64,000 bases of DNA from an uncultured Dyadobacter sp. (GTDB lineage: Bacteria > Bacteroidota > Bacteroidia > Cytophagales > Spirosomataceae): contig NZ_CAMLSE010000004.1 of assembly GCF_946482605.1 (NCBI RefSeq), positions 124,001 through 188,000 of the forward strand. The letters run 5' to 3'. A model generated the notes under the pieces. That model saw only the letters and a list, made by a program, of their open reading frames with translations. It did no database searches and was not told where the DNA came from. Of this stretch, positions 8,915 to 17,362 are shown piece after piece (within the stretch, counting starts at the first letter, position 1; every line of letters starts with the position of its first letter). Position numbers and translations under genes: made by a program.

Positions 8915-9910
8915 ATGAAACACCTGACCATCATCATTCCCGAGGCGCAGGGCAACCTGAGCAGCATCGTGGGTACCTGGAAGATTTTTTCGAGGGCCAA
9001 TCAGTACCGGATCGCCCAGGGCAGGCCACCGGTTTTCAGGATCGAGCTCGCGGGAATGCACGCGCATTTTGAGCTGTATGAAGGACTTTTTGCCATTAAC
9101 CCGCATACAACGATCCCGAAGATCGCGAAAACAAACCTGATCGTGATCCCGTCATTGCAGCACGACATCGTACGTCCGCTTGATGACAATCGGGAGATCA
9201 TCGAATGGATAGGTAGGCAATACAGCCAGGGTGCAGAGGTGGCGAGCATTTGCACAGGAGCGTTCCTGCTTGCAGCGACCGGGCTACTCGATGGTAAAAG
9301 CTGTTCCACGCATTGGAATGCTGCCAGTCAGTTCCGGGCGAAGTTTCCGGAGGTTCGGCTGCTACCCGATCAGATCATTACCGATGAGCAGGGCATTTAC
9401 ACCAATGGCGGGGCCTTCTCGTTCCTGAACCTGGTGCTCTACCTGGTGGAGAAATATTACGACCGCGAAACGGCCATTTATTGTTCCAAAGTATTCCAGA
9501 TCGACATCGAGCGGAACAGCCAGAACCGGTTCATTATTTTCACCGGGCAGAAAAACCACAGTGACGAAATGATATTGGAGGCTCAGGACTACATCGAGCG
9601 TAATGTCGCGGAGCGTTTTTCGGTGGAAGGCCTGGCTTCCAATTTTGGGATCAACCGGAGGAGCTTCGACCGGCGTTTCATCAAAGCCACCGGCAATACA
9701 CCGGTTGAGTACCAGCAGCGGGTGAGGGTGGAGGCGGCCAAAAAGGCACTGGAAACTACCCGCACACCCATTCAGGACGTCATGTTCGATGTGGGATATA
9801 CGGATAGCAAAGCATTTCGTGAGGTATTCCGGAAAGTGACGGGCCTTTCGCCTCTCGAATACAAAAACAGGTATTTCAAAGAACCCCGGGAGTCGCTGCA
9901 ACCTTACTAG
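8915..9910 (+). CDS. GlxA-type transcriptional regulator (DJ-1/PfpI domain plus AraC helix-turn-helix)
   Basis: A 331-residue regulator. Residues 1 to about 190 form a DJ-1/PfpI-like domain with the nucleophile-elbow sequence EVASICTGAFLLAATGLLDG and the following STHW. Residues about 220-325 carry two AraC-type helix-turn-helix motifs (VEGLASNFGINRRSFDRRF and PIQDVMFDVGYTDSKAFREVFRKVTG). Such proteins usually activate nearby or distant metabolic genes in response to a small ligand or stress; the ligand is not predictable. It overlaps the convergent drug exporter gene by four bases at the 3' ends, so the two are not co-transcribed. Confidence 0.9.
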   Translation: MKHLTIIIPEAQGNLSSIVGTWKIFSRANQYRIAQGRPPVFRIELAGMHAHFELYEGLFAINPHTTIPKIAKTNLIVIPSLQHDIVRPLDDNREIIEWIGRQYSQGAEVASICTGAFLLAATGLLDGKSCSTHWNAASQFRAKFPEVRLLPDQIITDEQGIYTNGGAFSFLNLVLYLVEKYYDRETAIYCSKVFQIDIERNSQNRFIIFTGQKNHSDEMILEAQDYIERNVAERFSVEGLASNFGINRRSFDRRFIKATGNTPVEYQQRVRVEAAKKALETTRTPIQDVMFDVGYTDSKAFREVFRKVTGLSPLEYKNRYFKEPRESLQPY

Positions 9911-11457
9911 TGGTCGGAAGCCGGTATGACCACGGGTTTGGACCGGTCCCTACGCGCTACGAACACCAGTAACGGCAGCACGATCACGAAAAACATGCCG
10001 ATCAGAAAGTATCCGTCAAGGAAGCTCATCAGGTAGGACTGTTTATTCACAACATTTTCCATCAACTGAATGGCTTTTTCCCTGGATTCTGTCAGCGAAA
10101 AACCTTTTTGCTGAAATGCGGCGCTGTATCCGTTGAGTCTCGCCACCGCGGCCGGATTTTCGGAAGTGATGTGGGAAACGATGTCGGTGCGGTGGAGGAT
10201 CAGGCGCCGTGCCACGAAGGTATTGATGATCGCGATCCCGAATGAGCCGCCCAGTTGCCGCATCATATTGTTTAATGCCGTGCCCTGCGGCATTTCGGAC
10301 GGTTTCAGCGACGATACCGCAAGCGTGGAGAGCGGCACCGTCAGCAATGCCATACCAATCGCCCTGAAAATAAGGTTGGTGGAAATGGTGTCAGCCGACA
10401 CATCCAGGTTGATGCGGAACATCGACCAGTTGAAATAAATGAAACAGGCGAAACCCAGCAGCACGATCAGCGCGGGCGAAGTCCCTTTTTGTAACAGCTT
10501 GCCGGAGACAATTAATGCGAAGATAGCGACGATAGAGCCGGGAAGCAGCAGCAATCCGGATTGCGTCGGGGAAAAACCGAGCAGCCGTTGTGCCACCACC
10601 GGTGTGAGGTAGATCGACGTGAACATGCCGATCCCGGTAATGAACGTAAGGGTTGTCGAGATACTGAGGGCGGGATTTCTCAGGATCCGGAGATTGACCA
10701 CCGGTTCGGGTGTATGCAGCTCCCAAAGCACAAAACCGACGAGTGAAAATGCGGCGATGGCCGTCAATGCGATAATGTAGCCGGTTTCAAACCAGTCTTC
10801 CGTTTGCCCGCGTTCCAGCACAGTTTGCAATGCGCCGATGCCCGCCACCAGTAATGCGATCCCGATCCAGTCGATACGCCGCTTTTCGCCCCTGAGCGGT
10901 GATTCGTTCAACAGAAAGTAACAGGAGACCGCCGCGAGAATGCCAATTGGAATATTAATGTAGAAAATCCACGGCCAGGAATAGTTTTCAGTGATGAAGC
11001 CACCCAGCGTAGGCCCGATCGTGGGACCTATAAAAATGCCAATGCCGAATAACGCACTGGCGGTAGCCTGTTTTTCTTTGGGAAATTGCTCATAGACGAT
11101 CATTGCGGAAACGGAGAGAAGCGCCCCGCCGCCAAGTCCCTGAAGAAAGCGGAAAAATACCAGCTCCCAGATATTGGTTGCATTGCCGCAAAGGAAAGAG
11201 CATAGGGTAAACAGGAGTATGGAGCCGATGTAATAGGACCGTCTGCCGAGATTATTGGCCAGGAAACTGCTGATCGGGATAATGATGACATTGGCAATGG
11301 CGTAGGACGTGACGACCCACGAAACATCTTCGAGCGTGGCGCCCAGGTTGCCGCTCATGTAGTTCAGCGCTACATTGACGATCGAAGTGTCGATCAGCTC
11401 CATAATGGCGGCGGAGATGGCAGTCACCAGTAATATCTGCCTTTGAAAATTTTTCAT
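9907..11457 (-). CDS. DHA2-family (EmrB/QacA) multidrug MFS exporter
   Basis: A 516-residue membrane protein with about 14 predicted TM helices. The motif order is that of the DHA2 family: MELIDTSIVNVALNYM in TM1, LANNLGRRSYY in the first cytoplasmic loop (motif A), and a GPTLGGFI motif C in TM5. It should export drugs or other toxic amphiphiles by proton antiport. I chose the ATG at 11457; a TTG twelve bases upstream overlaps the operator and is less likely. The TetR gene lies immediately upstream on the same strand, with two matching palindromes in the 90-bp gap, so it is very likely derepressed when TetR binds an inducer. EmrA and TolC partners are not encoded nearby. Confidence 0.92.
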   Translation of the reverse strand: MKNFQRQILLVTAISAAIMELIDTSIVNVALNYMSGNLGATLEDVSWVVTSYAIANVIIIPISSFLANNLGRRSYYIGSILLFTLCSFLCGNATNIWELVFFRFLQGLGGGALLSVSAMIVYEQFPKEKQATASALFGIGIFIGPTIGPTLGGFITENYSWPWIFYINIPIGILAAVSCYFLLNESPLRGEKRRIDWIGIALLVAGIGALQTVLERGQTEDWFETGYIIALTAIAAFSLVGFVLWELHTPEPVVNLRILRNPALSISTTLTFITGIGMFTSIYLTPVVAQRLLGFSPTQSGLLLLPGSIVAIFALIVSGKLLQKGTSPALIVLLGFACFIYFNWSMFRINLDVSADTISTNLIFRAIGMALLTVPLSTLAVSSLKPSEMPQGTALNNMMRQLGGSFGIAIINTFVARRLILHRTDIVSHITSENPAAVARLNGYSAAFQQKGFSLTESREKAIQLMENVVNKQSYLMSFLDGYFLIGMFFVIVLPLLVFVARRDRSKPVVIPASDH

Positions 11458-11462
11458 TTTAA

Positions 11463-11476
11463 ATACCAATCGGTAT
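11463..11476. promoter_or_regulatory. TetR operator 1 (ATACCAATCGGTAT)
   Basis: A 14-bp dyad ATACC-N4-GGTAT ending 6 bp before the exporter start codon. The identical half-sites occur at 11507 and 12160. Confidence 0.75.
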
Positions 11477-11506
11477 ATTAATAAGGGTAAGGATATTGTT
11501 TTTTAT

Positions 11507-11520
11507 ATACCAACCGGTAT
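11507..11520. promoter_or_regulatory. TetR operator 2 (ATACCAACCGGTAT)
   Basis: A second 14-bp dyad of the form ATACC-N4-GGTAT in the gap between the TetR gene and the exporter, 44 bp from operator 1. Confidence 0.75.
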
Positions 11521-11547
11521 GTTATTGTTTAAAAAAAAGGCCCGTGT

Positions 11548-12150
11548 TCAGGCCCTGATCTGGTTTACCAGCAGCTCCACAGTCGCGAGGACGTGGTCCA
11601 TGTTGGAATTATCATTGGTCACTTTGGAGATCATGACTCCCCCTTCGATCAATGCGATAATGGAGACGGCAATTTCTTCCGTTTGCAGGTCTTTCCTGAA
11701 CTCACCCGTGGCCATACCGCCTTCGATGATGTTGGTCAGGTTTTTTTTCCAGCTAAAAACAGCTTTTGCAGCACTCAATTGCAGGGGTATATTGGTATCG
11801 TCGGCGTCCACTGCGGTGTTGAGTATCGGACATCCGCCACGGTTCCCGACTGTGCCGATAATGTCCTTATACACGCGCCCGTAAACCATTAGCTTTTCAT
11901 AAAATGTCTCCGCTTTATTCAATTCGGCTTTCACCTTGTTGAATACGCGTGCATAATTGTATTCAAATGCAGCCAGCGCCACCTCTTCCTTGTTTTCGAA
12001 ATTTCCATAAATGCTCCCTTTCGTCAGACCGGTGGCCTCGGTCAGGTCCGACATGGAAGTTCCGGCATAGCCCTTCTTATTGAAAATCTCTGCTGTTTTC
12101 TCAATAATGAAGCTTTTAGTACGCTCGGCTTTCGATGTTCCTCTGTTCAT
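11548..12150 (-). CDS. TetR/AcrR-family repressor of the adjacent exporter
   Basis: A 200-residue repressor. The N-terminal DNA-binding domain is clear: KSFIIEKTAEIFNKKGYAGTSMSDLTEATGLTKGSIYGNFENKEEVALAAFEYN, with the TGLTKGSIYGNF recognition helix; the C-terminal part is the ligand-binding, dimerising helical domain. The ATG at 12150 is preferred over an upstream extension because the domain begins directly after it and because a promoter with an operator lies immediately in front. The presence of ATACC-N4-GGTAT dyads both here and before the exporter indicates autoregulation and repression of the exporter. The inducer is unknown. Confidence 0.9.
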   Translation of the reverse strand: MNRGTSKAERTKSFIIEKTAEIFNKKGYAGTSMSDLTEATGLTKGSIYGNFENKEEVALAAFEYNYARVFNKVKAELNKAETFYEKLMVYGRVYKDIIGTVGNRGGCPILNTAVDADDTNIPLQLSAAKAVFSWKKNLTNIIEGGMATGEFRKDLQTEEIAVSIIALIEGGVMISKVTNDNSNMDHVLATVELLVNQIRA

Positions 12151-12154
12151 GTAA

Positions 12155-12186
12155 CAAATATACCAAATGGTATTTATTAAAACAAA
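12155..12186 (-). promoter_or_regulatory. TetR gene promoter
   Basis: On the minus strand: TTTG, 20-bp spacer, TATATTTG, an exact Bacteroidota promoter, ending four bases before the start codon. The operator ATACC-N4-GGTAT lies between and over the two boxes, which explains repression by promoter occlusion. Confidence 0.7.
12160..12173. promoter_or_regulatory. TetR operator 3 (ATACCAAATGGTAT)
   Basis: A 14-bp dyad overlapping the -7 box and spacer of the TetR gene promoter, sharing ATACC/GGTAT half-sites with the two operators before the exporter. Confidence 0.75.
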
Positions 12187-12277
12187 AAATAATATAAGTA
12201 GCGGAGCAGAAGAATATGGCTGAAACGAAATGGGCAGGCGGGAGGGGGTTTCGCCGATTGGACGGGCAGGGCCATGA

Positions 12278-13516
12278 TCAGGTGCTCCTGGCGGGCAGGA
12301 TTTTCCCCCGCAGTTCGCCGAAACCGATCCGAATGTCGCCATGCTGTGCGAAACCGCGCATGATTACCTCGTCATAATCTTCCAAAAACCGTCTTTCCGT
12401 GGTTCCGGAGAGTTTCACGGGCTGTTTTCCACCCAAGGTAGCTTCGAGGAGGCAGCCTTTTTCGCCCGCACCCGTCCCGCTGATCGTGCCGGTGGCCAGC
12501 AGGTCGCCGGTTTGCAGGTTACAGCCGTTGATGGTGTGGTGCGCAATTTGTTGGGATGCAGTCCAGTAGAGATGTTTGGAATTGGTTTGACATACCACAT
12601 GTTCCGCCCCGTCCTGTGGGCGAATGCTGACTGATAGCGACAGATCGATGCTTTGCCGGGAGCCATGCGACAGGTACGACAATGGCTTGGGCGACTGCTC
12701 CGGGGCCGGGGTTCGGAACGATTGTAACGCTTCCCAGGTGACGATCCAGGGAGATATGCCCGACGCGAAATTCTTGCTCGTAAATGGCCCCAGCGGCTGG
12801 TATTCCCAACGCTGGAAGTCGCGGGCCGACCAGTCGTTGAAGAGCAATGCGCCGAAAATGTAATCCTCGGCATTTTCGACGGGCACCGGATCGCCCCACG
12901 CCGAATCCTTACCGATGACCCAGGCGAGTTCCAGTTCGAAGTCAAGTGCCCTTGTTGGTAAAAAAAGCGGGCTTTCTCCGTCCCGACCGATTTGTCCAAA
13001 CGGACGATGGATGGCTGCCCCCGAAACCATGATGGACGATGCCCGCCCGTGATAGGCAACGGGCATATGTTTCCAGTTTGGGAAAAGGGGATTTTCGGGT
13101 CTGAAAAGCTTGCCAACCGTGGTAGCATGCTCCTCACTCGAATAAAAATCGGTGTAGTTGCCGATGTGAATGGGCATATGCATCAGCACATTCTTCCGGT
13201 GGATGAGCAAATGCTCCGCATGCTGGTGCAAAAACGAGGTATCGTCGCATAGCGCATCGCGGACGACTTCCCGGACGTAAACCGAAAAGTCCCTGCCGAG
13301 TGCCATGAGGTCATTGAGCACTGGTTTTCTGAAAACGCTGCCGGCTTCTGGATAGTGGGGGAAGAGGTTCATGGCGTAAACCGCCGCCAGGTCGACGACC
13401 CAATCTCCGATCGCGATGCCTGCCCGGCGGGGCCGGTCGTCGCTGAATATGCCGAACGGAAGGTTGTAGATAGAAAAATCGGAACCGGGATCGACCGGCA
13501 GCCAAGCATGTGCCAT
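12278..13516 (-). CDS. fahA: Fumarylacetoacetase
   Basis: A 412-residue enzyme that hydrolyses fumarylacetoacetate to fumarate and acetoacetate, the last step of tyrosine degradation. The sequence follows the eukaryotic-type two-domain family: an N-terminal SH3-like domain (NLPFGIFS, RRAGIAIGDWVVDL) and a C-terminal catalytic domain with DFYSSEEHATTVG, the metal-binding acidic residues in ELELAWV and LFNDWSARDFQRWEYQPLGPFTSKNF, and LLATGTISG. The length fits the family (about 410-420). It lies 11 bp after phhA and is the last gene of the hmgA-hppD-phhA-fahA group. No maleylacetoacetate isomerase gene is seen in the window, although the pathway needs isomerisation or a substitute. Confidence 0.95.
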   Translation of the reverse strand: MAHAWLPVDPGSDFSIYNLPFGIFSDDRPRRAGIAIGDWVVDLAAVYAMNLFPHYPEAGSVFRKPVLNDLMALGRDFSVYVREVVRDALCDDTSFLHQHAEHLLIHRKNVLMHMPIHIGNYTDFYSSEEHATTVGKLFRPENPLFPNWKHMPVAYHGRASSIMVSGAAIHRPFGQIGRDGESPLFLPTRALDFELELAWVIGKDSAWGDPVPVENAEDYIFGALLFNDWSARDFQRWEYQPLGPFTSKNFASGISPWIVTWEALQSFRTPAPEQSPKPLSYLSHGSRQSIDLSLSVSIRPQDGAEHVVCQTNSKHLYWTASQQIAHHTINGCNLQTGDLLATGTISGTGAGEKGCLLEATLGGKQPVKLSGTTERRFLEDYDEVIMRGFAQHGDIRIGFGELRGKILPARST

Positions 13517-13527
13517 AGATTAGTAGG

Positions 13528-14256
13528 TTATACCTGTTGGGTAAGATGCGATTCCAGCAAGGGTTCGATGCCTGTTACGGATTCGTAAAGCTGGTCGTAG
13601 GAACTGATCACGAAGTAATGATCCTGGTAACGGTCTATATGATAAGGCGTTTCCAGTACCTGAGCCAGATCGAAGTCGATTTTTGGAACATCGTCCCGCA
13701 GGCAATAGTGACTCTCGCCGGAGGAGGAAATGATGCCACCGCCGTAAATTTTCAATGTGCCGTTTTCGCGGATCAATCCAAATTCGACGGTATACCAATA
13801 GAGCCGGGAAATGCGCTGGAGAATTTCTTCCTGATCGATGTGTCTCAGCGCGACTTCACTGAGATGTGCCATAAAGTCGCAAAATGCCTGATTGCTGAGC
13901 AGCGGTACATGCCCGAATGTGTCATGAAACATGTCCGGTTCTTCCAGGTAATCGATCTGTTCCGGTTTGCGGAGCCAGGTTGACGCCGGGAACTGACGGT
14001 TGTGCAAACGGGTGTAAAATTCTTTGTGAGGAATCAGTCCTGGTACTACATACACCTCCCAGCCGGTCAATGCGCGCAGAGCCGGGTTGGTTTCTCGCTC
14101 GAAATCAGGAATATGTTCCGGCATAAATCCCACTTTTCGAATCCCGTCGAGATAGGCCTGGCTGGCAATGCGGGGTAGCTCCTCCATTTGCCGTTCAAAA
14201 AGCTGCTCCCACATCCGGTGGTCAGCCTCGCTGTATCGTTCATAACCCTGGTTCAT
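13528..14256 (-). CDS. phhA: Phenylalanine 4-monooxygenase (aromatic amino acid hydroxylase)
   Basis: A 242-residue pterin-dependent non-haem iron hydroxylase converting phenylalanine to tyrosine. It is the short bacterial form, lacking the N-terminal ACT regulatory domain of animal enzymes. The iron-binding facial triad is visible: the two His of FHDTFGHVP and the Glu of YWYTVEFGLI. GWEVYVVPGLIP and PASTWLRKPEQIDYLEEPDMFHD are also characteristic. It lies 12 bp downstream of hppD and 11 bp upstream of fahA, so the three are clearly co-transcribed. No pterin carbinolamine dehydratase gene is adjacent. It supplies tyrosine to the pathway; the transaminase making hydroxyphenylpyruvate must be encoded elsewhere. 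Confidence 0.95.
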   Translation of the reverse strand: MNQGYERYSEADHRMWEQLFERQMEELPRIASQAYLDGIRKVGFMPEHIPDFERETNPALRALTGWEVYVVPGLIPHKEFYTRLHNRQFPASTWLRKPEQIDYLEEPDMFHDTFGHVPLLSNQAFCDFMAHLSEVALRHIDQEEILQRISRLYWYTVEFGLIRENGTLKIYGGGIISSSGESHYCLRDDVPKIDFDLAQVLETPYHIDRYQDHYFVISSYDQLYESVTGIEPLLESHLTQQV

Positions 14257-14268
14257 TCCGCATACGGT

Positions 14269-15402
14269 TTATAGGGTGCCCCTAAGCATTTGTTCGCGTT
14301 CGATGGCTTCAAACAACGCCTTGAAATTTCCTTTGCCAAACGATTTGGCACCTTTACGCTGGATGATCTCGAAAAATAGCGTGGGGCGGGGCATAACCGG
14401 TTTGGTGAAGATCTGAAGCAGATAGCCTTCATCGTCCCGGTCGACCAGGATGCCCAGCTCGCTCAGGCTGGCAATGTCTTCGTCGATATGACCCACGCGG
14501 CTGATGAGATCGTCATAATAGGAGGTCGGTACCCGGAGAAATTCGACGCCCCGGTCGCGCAAGGCCTTCACGGTTTCGACGATGTGATCTGTGGCCACGG
14601 CAATATGTTGTACGCCTGGTCCGCCATAAAAATCAAGGTATTCTTCCACCTGCGACTTCTTTTTCCCTTCTGCGGGCTCGTTAATGGGGAACTTGATACG
14701 CCCGTTGCCATTACTCATCACTTTGCTCATCAATGCCGAGTATTCCGTCGAAATATCTTTGTCATCGAAAGAAACCACCATTTTGAATCCCATCACATTT
14801 TCGTAGAAGTCGACCCACCGGTTCATTTCGTTCCAGCCGACATTACCGACCATGTGATCGATATAACGCAATCCCGTTTCGGATGGCGTGTGCGCAGGGT
14901 TCCACGCTATGAACGACGGCAGGAACGTCCCGTGGTAATTTTTCCGCTCTACAAACACGTGCACGGTGTCTCCATAAGTGCAGATGCCCGATCGGACAAC
15001 CTGTCCGTCAGTGTCATATTCCGAAACGGGCGGCAAATAGGGGATAGCGCCCCGGCTGACTGTTTCACGGTACGCTGCCCTGGCGTCGTCTACGGCCAGC
15101 GCTATGACTTTCACACCATCGCCGTGCCGGTCGATGTGGGAGCCGATTACGGTGCCGCCGTGCAGCGGAGAAGTAAATACGAGCCTGATTTTATCCTGCA
15201 CCACCACGTAGGATTCCCGATCCGTCAGCCCGGTTTCCAGCCCGGCCATCGCAAACGGCTGAAATCCGAATGCATTCTGAAAATAGTGGGCCGATTGCAG
15301 CGCATTTCCGACATACAGCTCGACATAATCTGTCCCATTAATCGGTAAAAAATCCGCCGCTCCGGCAATCCCGGCATTCATTTCTTTTGCAAGCATTTCC
15401 AT
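14269..15402 (-). CDS. hppD: 4-hydroxyphenylpyruvate dioxygenase
   Basis: A 377-residue vicinal-oxygen-chelate dioxygenase that turns 4-hydroxyphenylpyruvate into homogentisate. Two VOC repeats are visible; the iron-ligand regions are YIDHMVGNV (His), GPGVQHIAVATDHI (His) and TLFFEIIQRKGAKSFGKGNFKALFEAIE (Glu), the last being the diagnostic C-terminal motif. The ATG at 15402 is preferred to a TTG two codons upstream. It is separated from hmgA upstream by about 630 bp of repeats, but from phhA downstream by only 12 bp. Whether hmgA and hppD share one transcript through the repeat region cannot be told from sequence. Confidence 0.95.
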   Translation of the reverse strand: MEMLAKEMNAGIAGAADFLPINGTDYVELYVGNALQSAHYFQNAFGFQPFAMAGLETGLTDRESYVVVQDKIRLVFTSPLHGGTVIGSHIDRHGDGVKVIALAVDDARAAYRETVSRGAIPYLPPVSEYDTDGQVVRSGICTYGDTVHVFVERKNYHGTFLPSFIAWNPAHTPSETGLRYIDHMVGNVGWNEMNRWVDFYENVMGFKMVVSFDDKDISTEYSALMSKVMSNGNGRIKFPINEPAEGKKKSQVEEYLDFYGGPGVQHIAVATDHIVETVKALRDRGVEFLRVPTSYYDDLISRVGHIDEDIASLSELGILVDRDDEGYLLQIFTKPVMPRPTLFFEIIQRKGAKSFGKGNFKALFEAIEREQMLRGTL

Positions 15403-15419
15403 GTTCAAAGTGGTTAATG

Positions 15420-15640
15420 TTTAATGGGGGAGTTTTGAGTAAGTGACCGGGTCGCCGGAGCGATGAGTGAATGAGCCGCCGTGGAACGGGGAATGACTGA
15501 ATGACTGAATGACTGAATGACCGAATGGTTGAATGACCGAATGGTTGAATGACCGAATGGTTGAATTTTGAGTAAGCCGCGGCTGAATGGGGACCGGGTT
15601 GCCGATGCTATAGATCGCATTGGAACGGGCGGCCGAGGTA
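15420..15640. repeat. Repeat block A2, arm before hppD
   Basis: Contains an uninterrupted run of 8-mers of the type GACTGAAT/GACCGAAT/GGTTGAAT (about 15485-15570) plus GAATGAGCCGCCGTGGAAC. Read in the direction of the hppD transcript this is the ATTCAnTC arm preceding the start codon. It is followed by the B1 dispersed repeat and then by the complementary arm next to hmgA. Confidence 0.85.
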
Positions 15641-15649
15641 TGGAAGCGC

Positions 15650-15845
15650 GGCAGAATCGTGTCGCGATGTAATGTTGGTAGGAAAATCATGATAGCCGTA
15701 TTTTAAAAATCCCGTCAGGGGATGTAACAACAAAGAATGCGCCGAAACGATGTATTGTTGTTACATGCCCAGGGGCATTTGTCGACACTTTGTATGTTGT
15801 TACTTTTCTATCAATATTACATGCCTGGCGGCATTGCGATTTCGG
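15650..15845. repeat. Dispersed repeat B1 (GTCAGG / ATGTAACA element)
   Basis: Shares a run of segments with the block at 27.39-27.61 kb in the same order: GCGATGTAATnTTGGTAG, AAAAATCCCGTCAGGG, ATGTAACAACAAA, TTGTTACATGCCC, GGGCATTTG, TATTACATGCCT and CGGCATT. Several parts are mutually complementary, so the element can form stem-loops. It is nested between the two arms of repeat block A2. It has no coding potential that I would trust. Confidence 0.75.
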
Positions 15846-15879
15846 GCACTAACGCAACCGCGCCGCGTTGGCTCAATCA

Positions 15880-16046
15880 ACAATTCCATTCCGTGCCGGT
15901 CCGTTCCACTGCGGCCCGTTCCACGGCGGCTCATTCCCAGTTCCACGGCGGCTCATTCCCAGTTCCACTGCGGCTCATTCAATCATTCAATCATTCGGTC
16001 ATTCACTCATTCCCCGTTCCACGACGGCTCATTCACTCATTCCAAC
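15880..16046. repeat. Repeat block A2, arm after hmgA, with 22-bp tandem units
   Basis: Includes a 22-bp tandem unit (TTCCACGGCGGCTCATTCCC plus two bases) starting near 15918, 15940 and 15962, with diverged copies near 15903 and 16016, then ATTCAATC-type 8-mers. The last codons and stop of hmgA (Asn-Glu-stop) are themselves written in the repeat unit GAATGAGTGA, so the block begins exactly at the gene end. Confidence 0.85.
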
Positions 16047-17190
16047 TTCCAAAATACCGCCCGTCATCAATGGCCATTGCTGCTTCCGTCAGCATGAGCG
16101 GGCGGAAGGTGTCGACCATGACGGCCAGTTCCTGTGTTTCCTTTTTGCCGATACTTCGTTCGTACGCGCCGGGATGCGGGCCGTGCGGGATGCCGCCGGG
16201 GTGCAGCGTAATGTTTCCTTGCGCAATGTCGTTCCGGCTCATGAAATCCCCGTCGACATAATACAGTACTTCGTCGGAATCGATGTTGCTGTGATTATAG
16301 GGAGCAGGTATCGCCAGCGGATGGTAATCGTACATTCTCGGGCAAAACGAGCAGACTACAAATGCATCTGTCTGGAAGGTCTGGTGTACAGGCGGAGGCT
16401 GGTGGATGCGACCGGTAATAGGTTCGAAATTATGGATAGAAAAGCCCCAGGGATAGTTGTAGCCGTCCCAGCCAATGACGTCGAATGGATGGGTGGCGTA
16501 GGTAACAGGGTGAATGTAACCCTGTTTTTTAATCAGAATCACGAAATCTCCGTGTTCATCGTGCGTTTCCAGGTTCCGGGGCAGAATGTAGTCGCGTTCG
16601 CAATAAGGCGAATGCTCCGTAAGCTGCCCAAAGTGATTGCGGTAACGTTTCGGGGTGTAAATCGGCGAATGCGATTCCAGGTACAGGAGCCGGTTGTCCT
16701 GGCTGTCGAATTGGATCTGGTAAATAGTGCCTCGTGGGATCAGCAGATAATCGCCGCCGGTAAAGGGCACCTGCCCGAATGACGACAGCAGCATTCCCGA
16801 TCCGCGGTGAATAAAAAGCAGCTCGTCGGAATCCGTGTTTTTATAAAAATAGCTCATTGCAGCTCCCTGAGGCGCGGCCAGGCCCAGAGTAACGTCCCGG
16901 TTGACCAGCAATGCAGTCCTGCTTTGGAGGTAATCCGCTGCCGGAGGAACGTCGAAGCCGATCAGTTTCCGCATGGTCATGTTATTCGTGACCGCCATGC
17001 GTGGCGAAGCATTGTAAGGCTCGCCCAGCGACTTCACTTGCGTCGGCCGCCAGGTATGATAGAGGAGGGAGGACATACCCTCGAAACCGATCGTTCCGAA
17101 GAGCTCTTCGTAATAAAGCCCGCCATCCGCTTTGCGAAATTGGGTGTGCCGCTTCGGCGGGATAGTTCCTAGTTGTTGATAGATCGGCAT
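16033..17190 (-). CDS. hmgA: Homogentisate 1,2-dioxygenase
   Basis: A 385-residue cupin-type iron dioxygenase that opens the ring of homogentisate to maleylacetoacetate. Characteristic parts are GTIGFEGMSSLLYHTWRPTQVK near the N terminus, ELLFIHRGSGMLLSSFGQVPF (cupin), and the C-terminal catalytic segment FCPRMYDYHPLAIPAPYNHSNIDSDEVLYYVDGDFMSR with ITLHPGGIPHGPHPG, which holds the metal-binding His and Glu residues. It is shorter than the human enzyme (445) but agrees with the bacterial branch. It is the first gene of the tyrosine-degradation group, separated from hppD by repeats. A strong dyad lies 26 bp upstream of the start codon. Confidence 0.94.
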   Translation of the reverse strand: MPIYQQLGTIPPKRHTQFRKADGGLYYEELFGTIGFEGMSSLLYHTWRPTQVKSLGEPYNASPRMAVTNNMTMRKLIGFDVPPAADYLQSRTALLVNRDVTLGLAAPQGAAMSYFYKNTDSDELLFIHRGSGMLLSSFGQVPFTGGDYLLIPRGTIYQIQFDSQDNRLLYLESHSPIYTPKRYRNHFGQLTEHSPYCERDYILPRNLETHDEHGDFVILIKKQGYIHPVTYATHPFDVIGWDGYNYPWGFSIHNFEPITGRIHQPPPVHQTFQTDAFVVCSFCPRMYDYHPLAIPAPYNHSNIDSDEVLYYVDGDFMSRNDIAQGNITLHPGGIPHGPHPGAYERSIGKKETQELAVMVDTFRPLMLTEAAMAIDDGRYFGSWNE

Positions 17191-17215
17191 CTGCTTTACA
17201 TTAGTAAGTTAGCCA

Positions 17216-17235
17216 ATAATTGTTTAAGCAATTAT
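17216..17235. promoter_or_regulatory. Dyad upstream of hmgA, candidate operator
   Basis: The 20-mer ATAATTGTTTAAGCAATTAT is palindromic except for one position pair in the centre. It ends 26 bp before the hmgA start codon, where a regulator could control the tyrosine-degradation genes. No regulator gene is adjacent. Confidence 0.5.
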
Positions 17236-17268
17236 AGTGATATTAAATTACTATTCAAATAAAATTTT

Positions 17269-17288
17269 GTATTATTTTAAAATAATAC
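17269..17288. promoter_or_regulatory. Perfect 20-bp AT palindrome between hmgA and the GH9 gene
   Basis: GTATTATTTTAAAATAATAC is a perfect palindrome about 80 bp upstream of the hmgA start and about 75 bp upstream of the GH9 promoter. It could be a second operator in this divergent region. The remainder of the 335-bp gap (17191-17525) is AT-rich and holds only the elements listed here. Confidence 0.4.
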
Positions 17289-17362
17289 CAATCTGCGAAC
17301 GCGTGGCCTGAGCAGTAGCCGACTTTTTAGGGCCGCTTAATAAATTCTAATGAACTGTACTA

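Noticed and set aside
14488..16782. Plus-strand open frames of 286 and 304 codons over hppD and hmgA
   Set aside because: Both are antisense shadows of enzymes with clear motifs; the second also runs through the repeat block, giving repetitive SFHGGS-like peptides.
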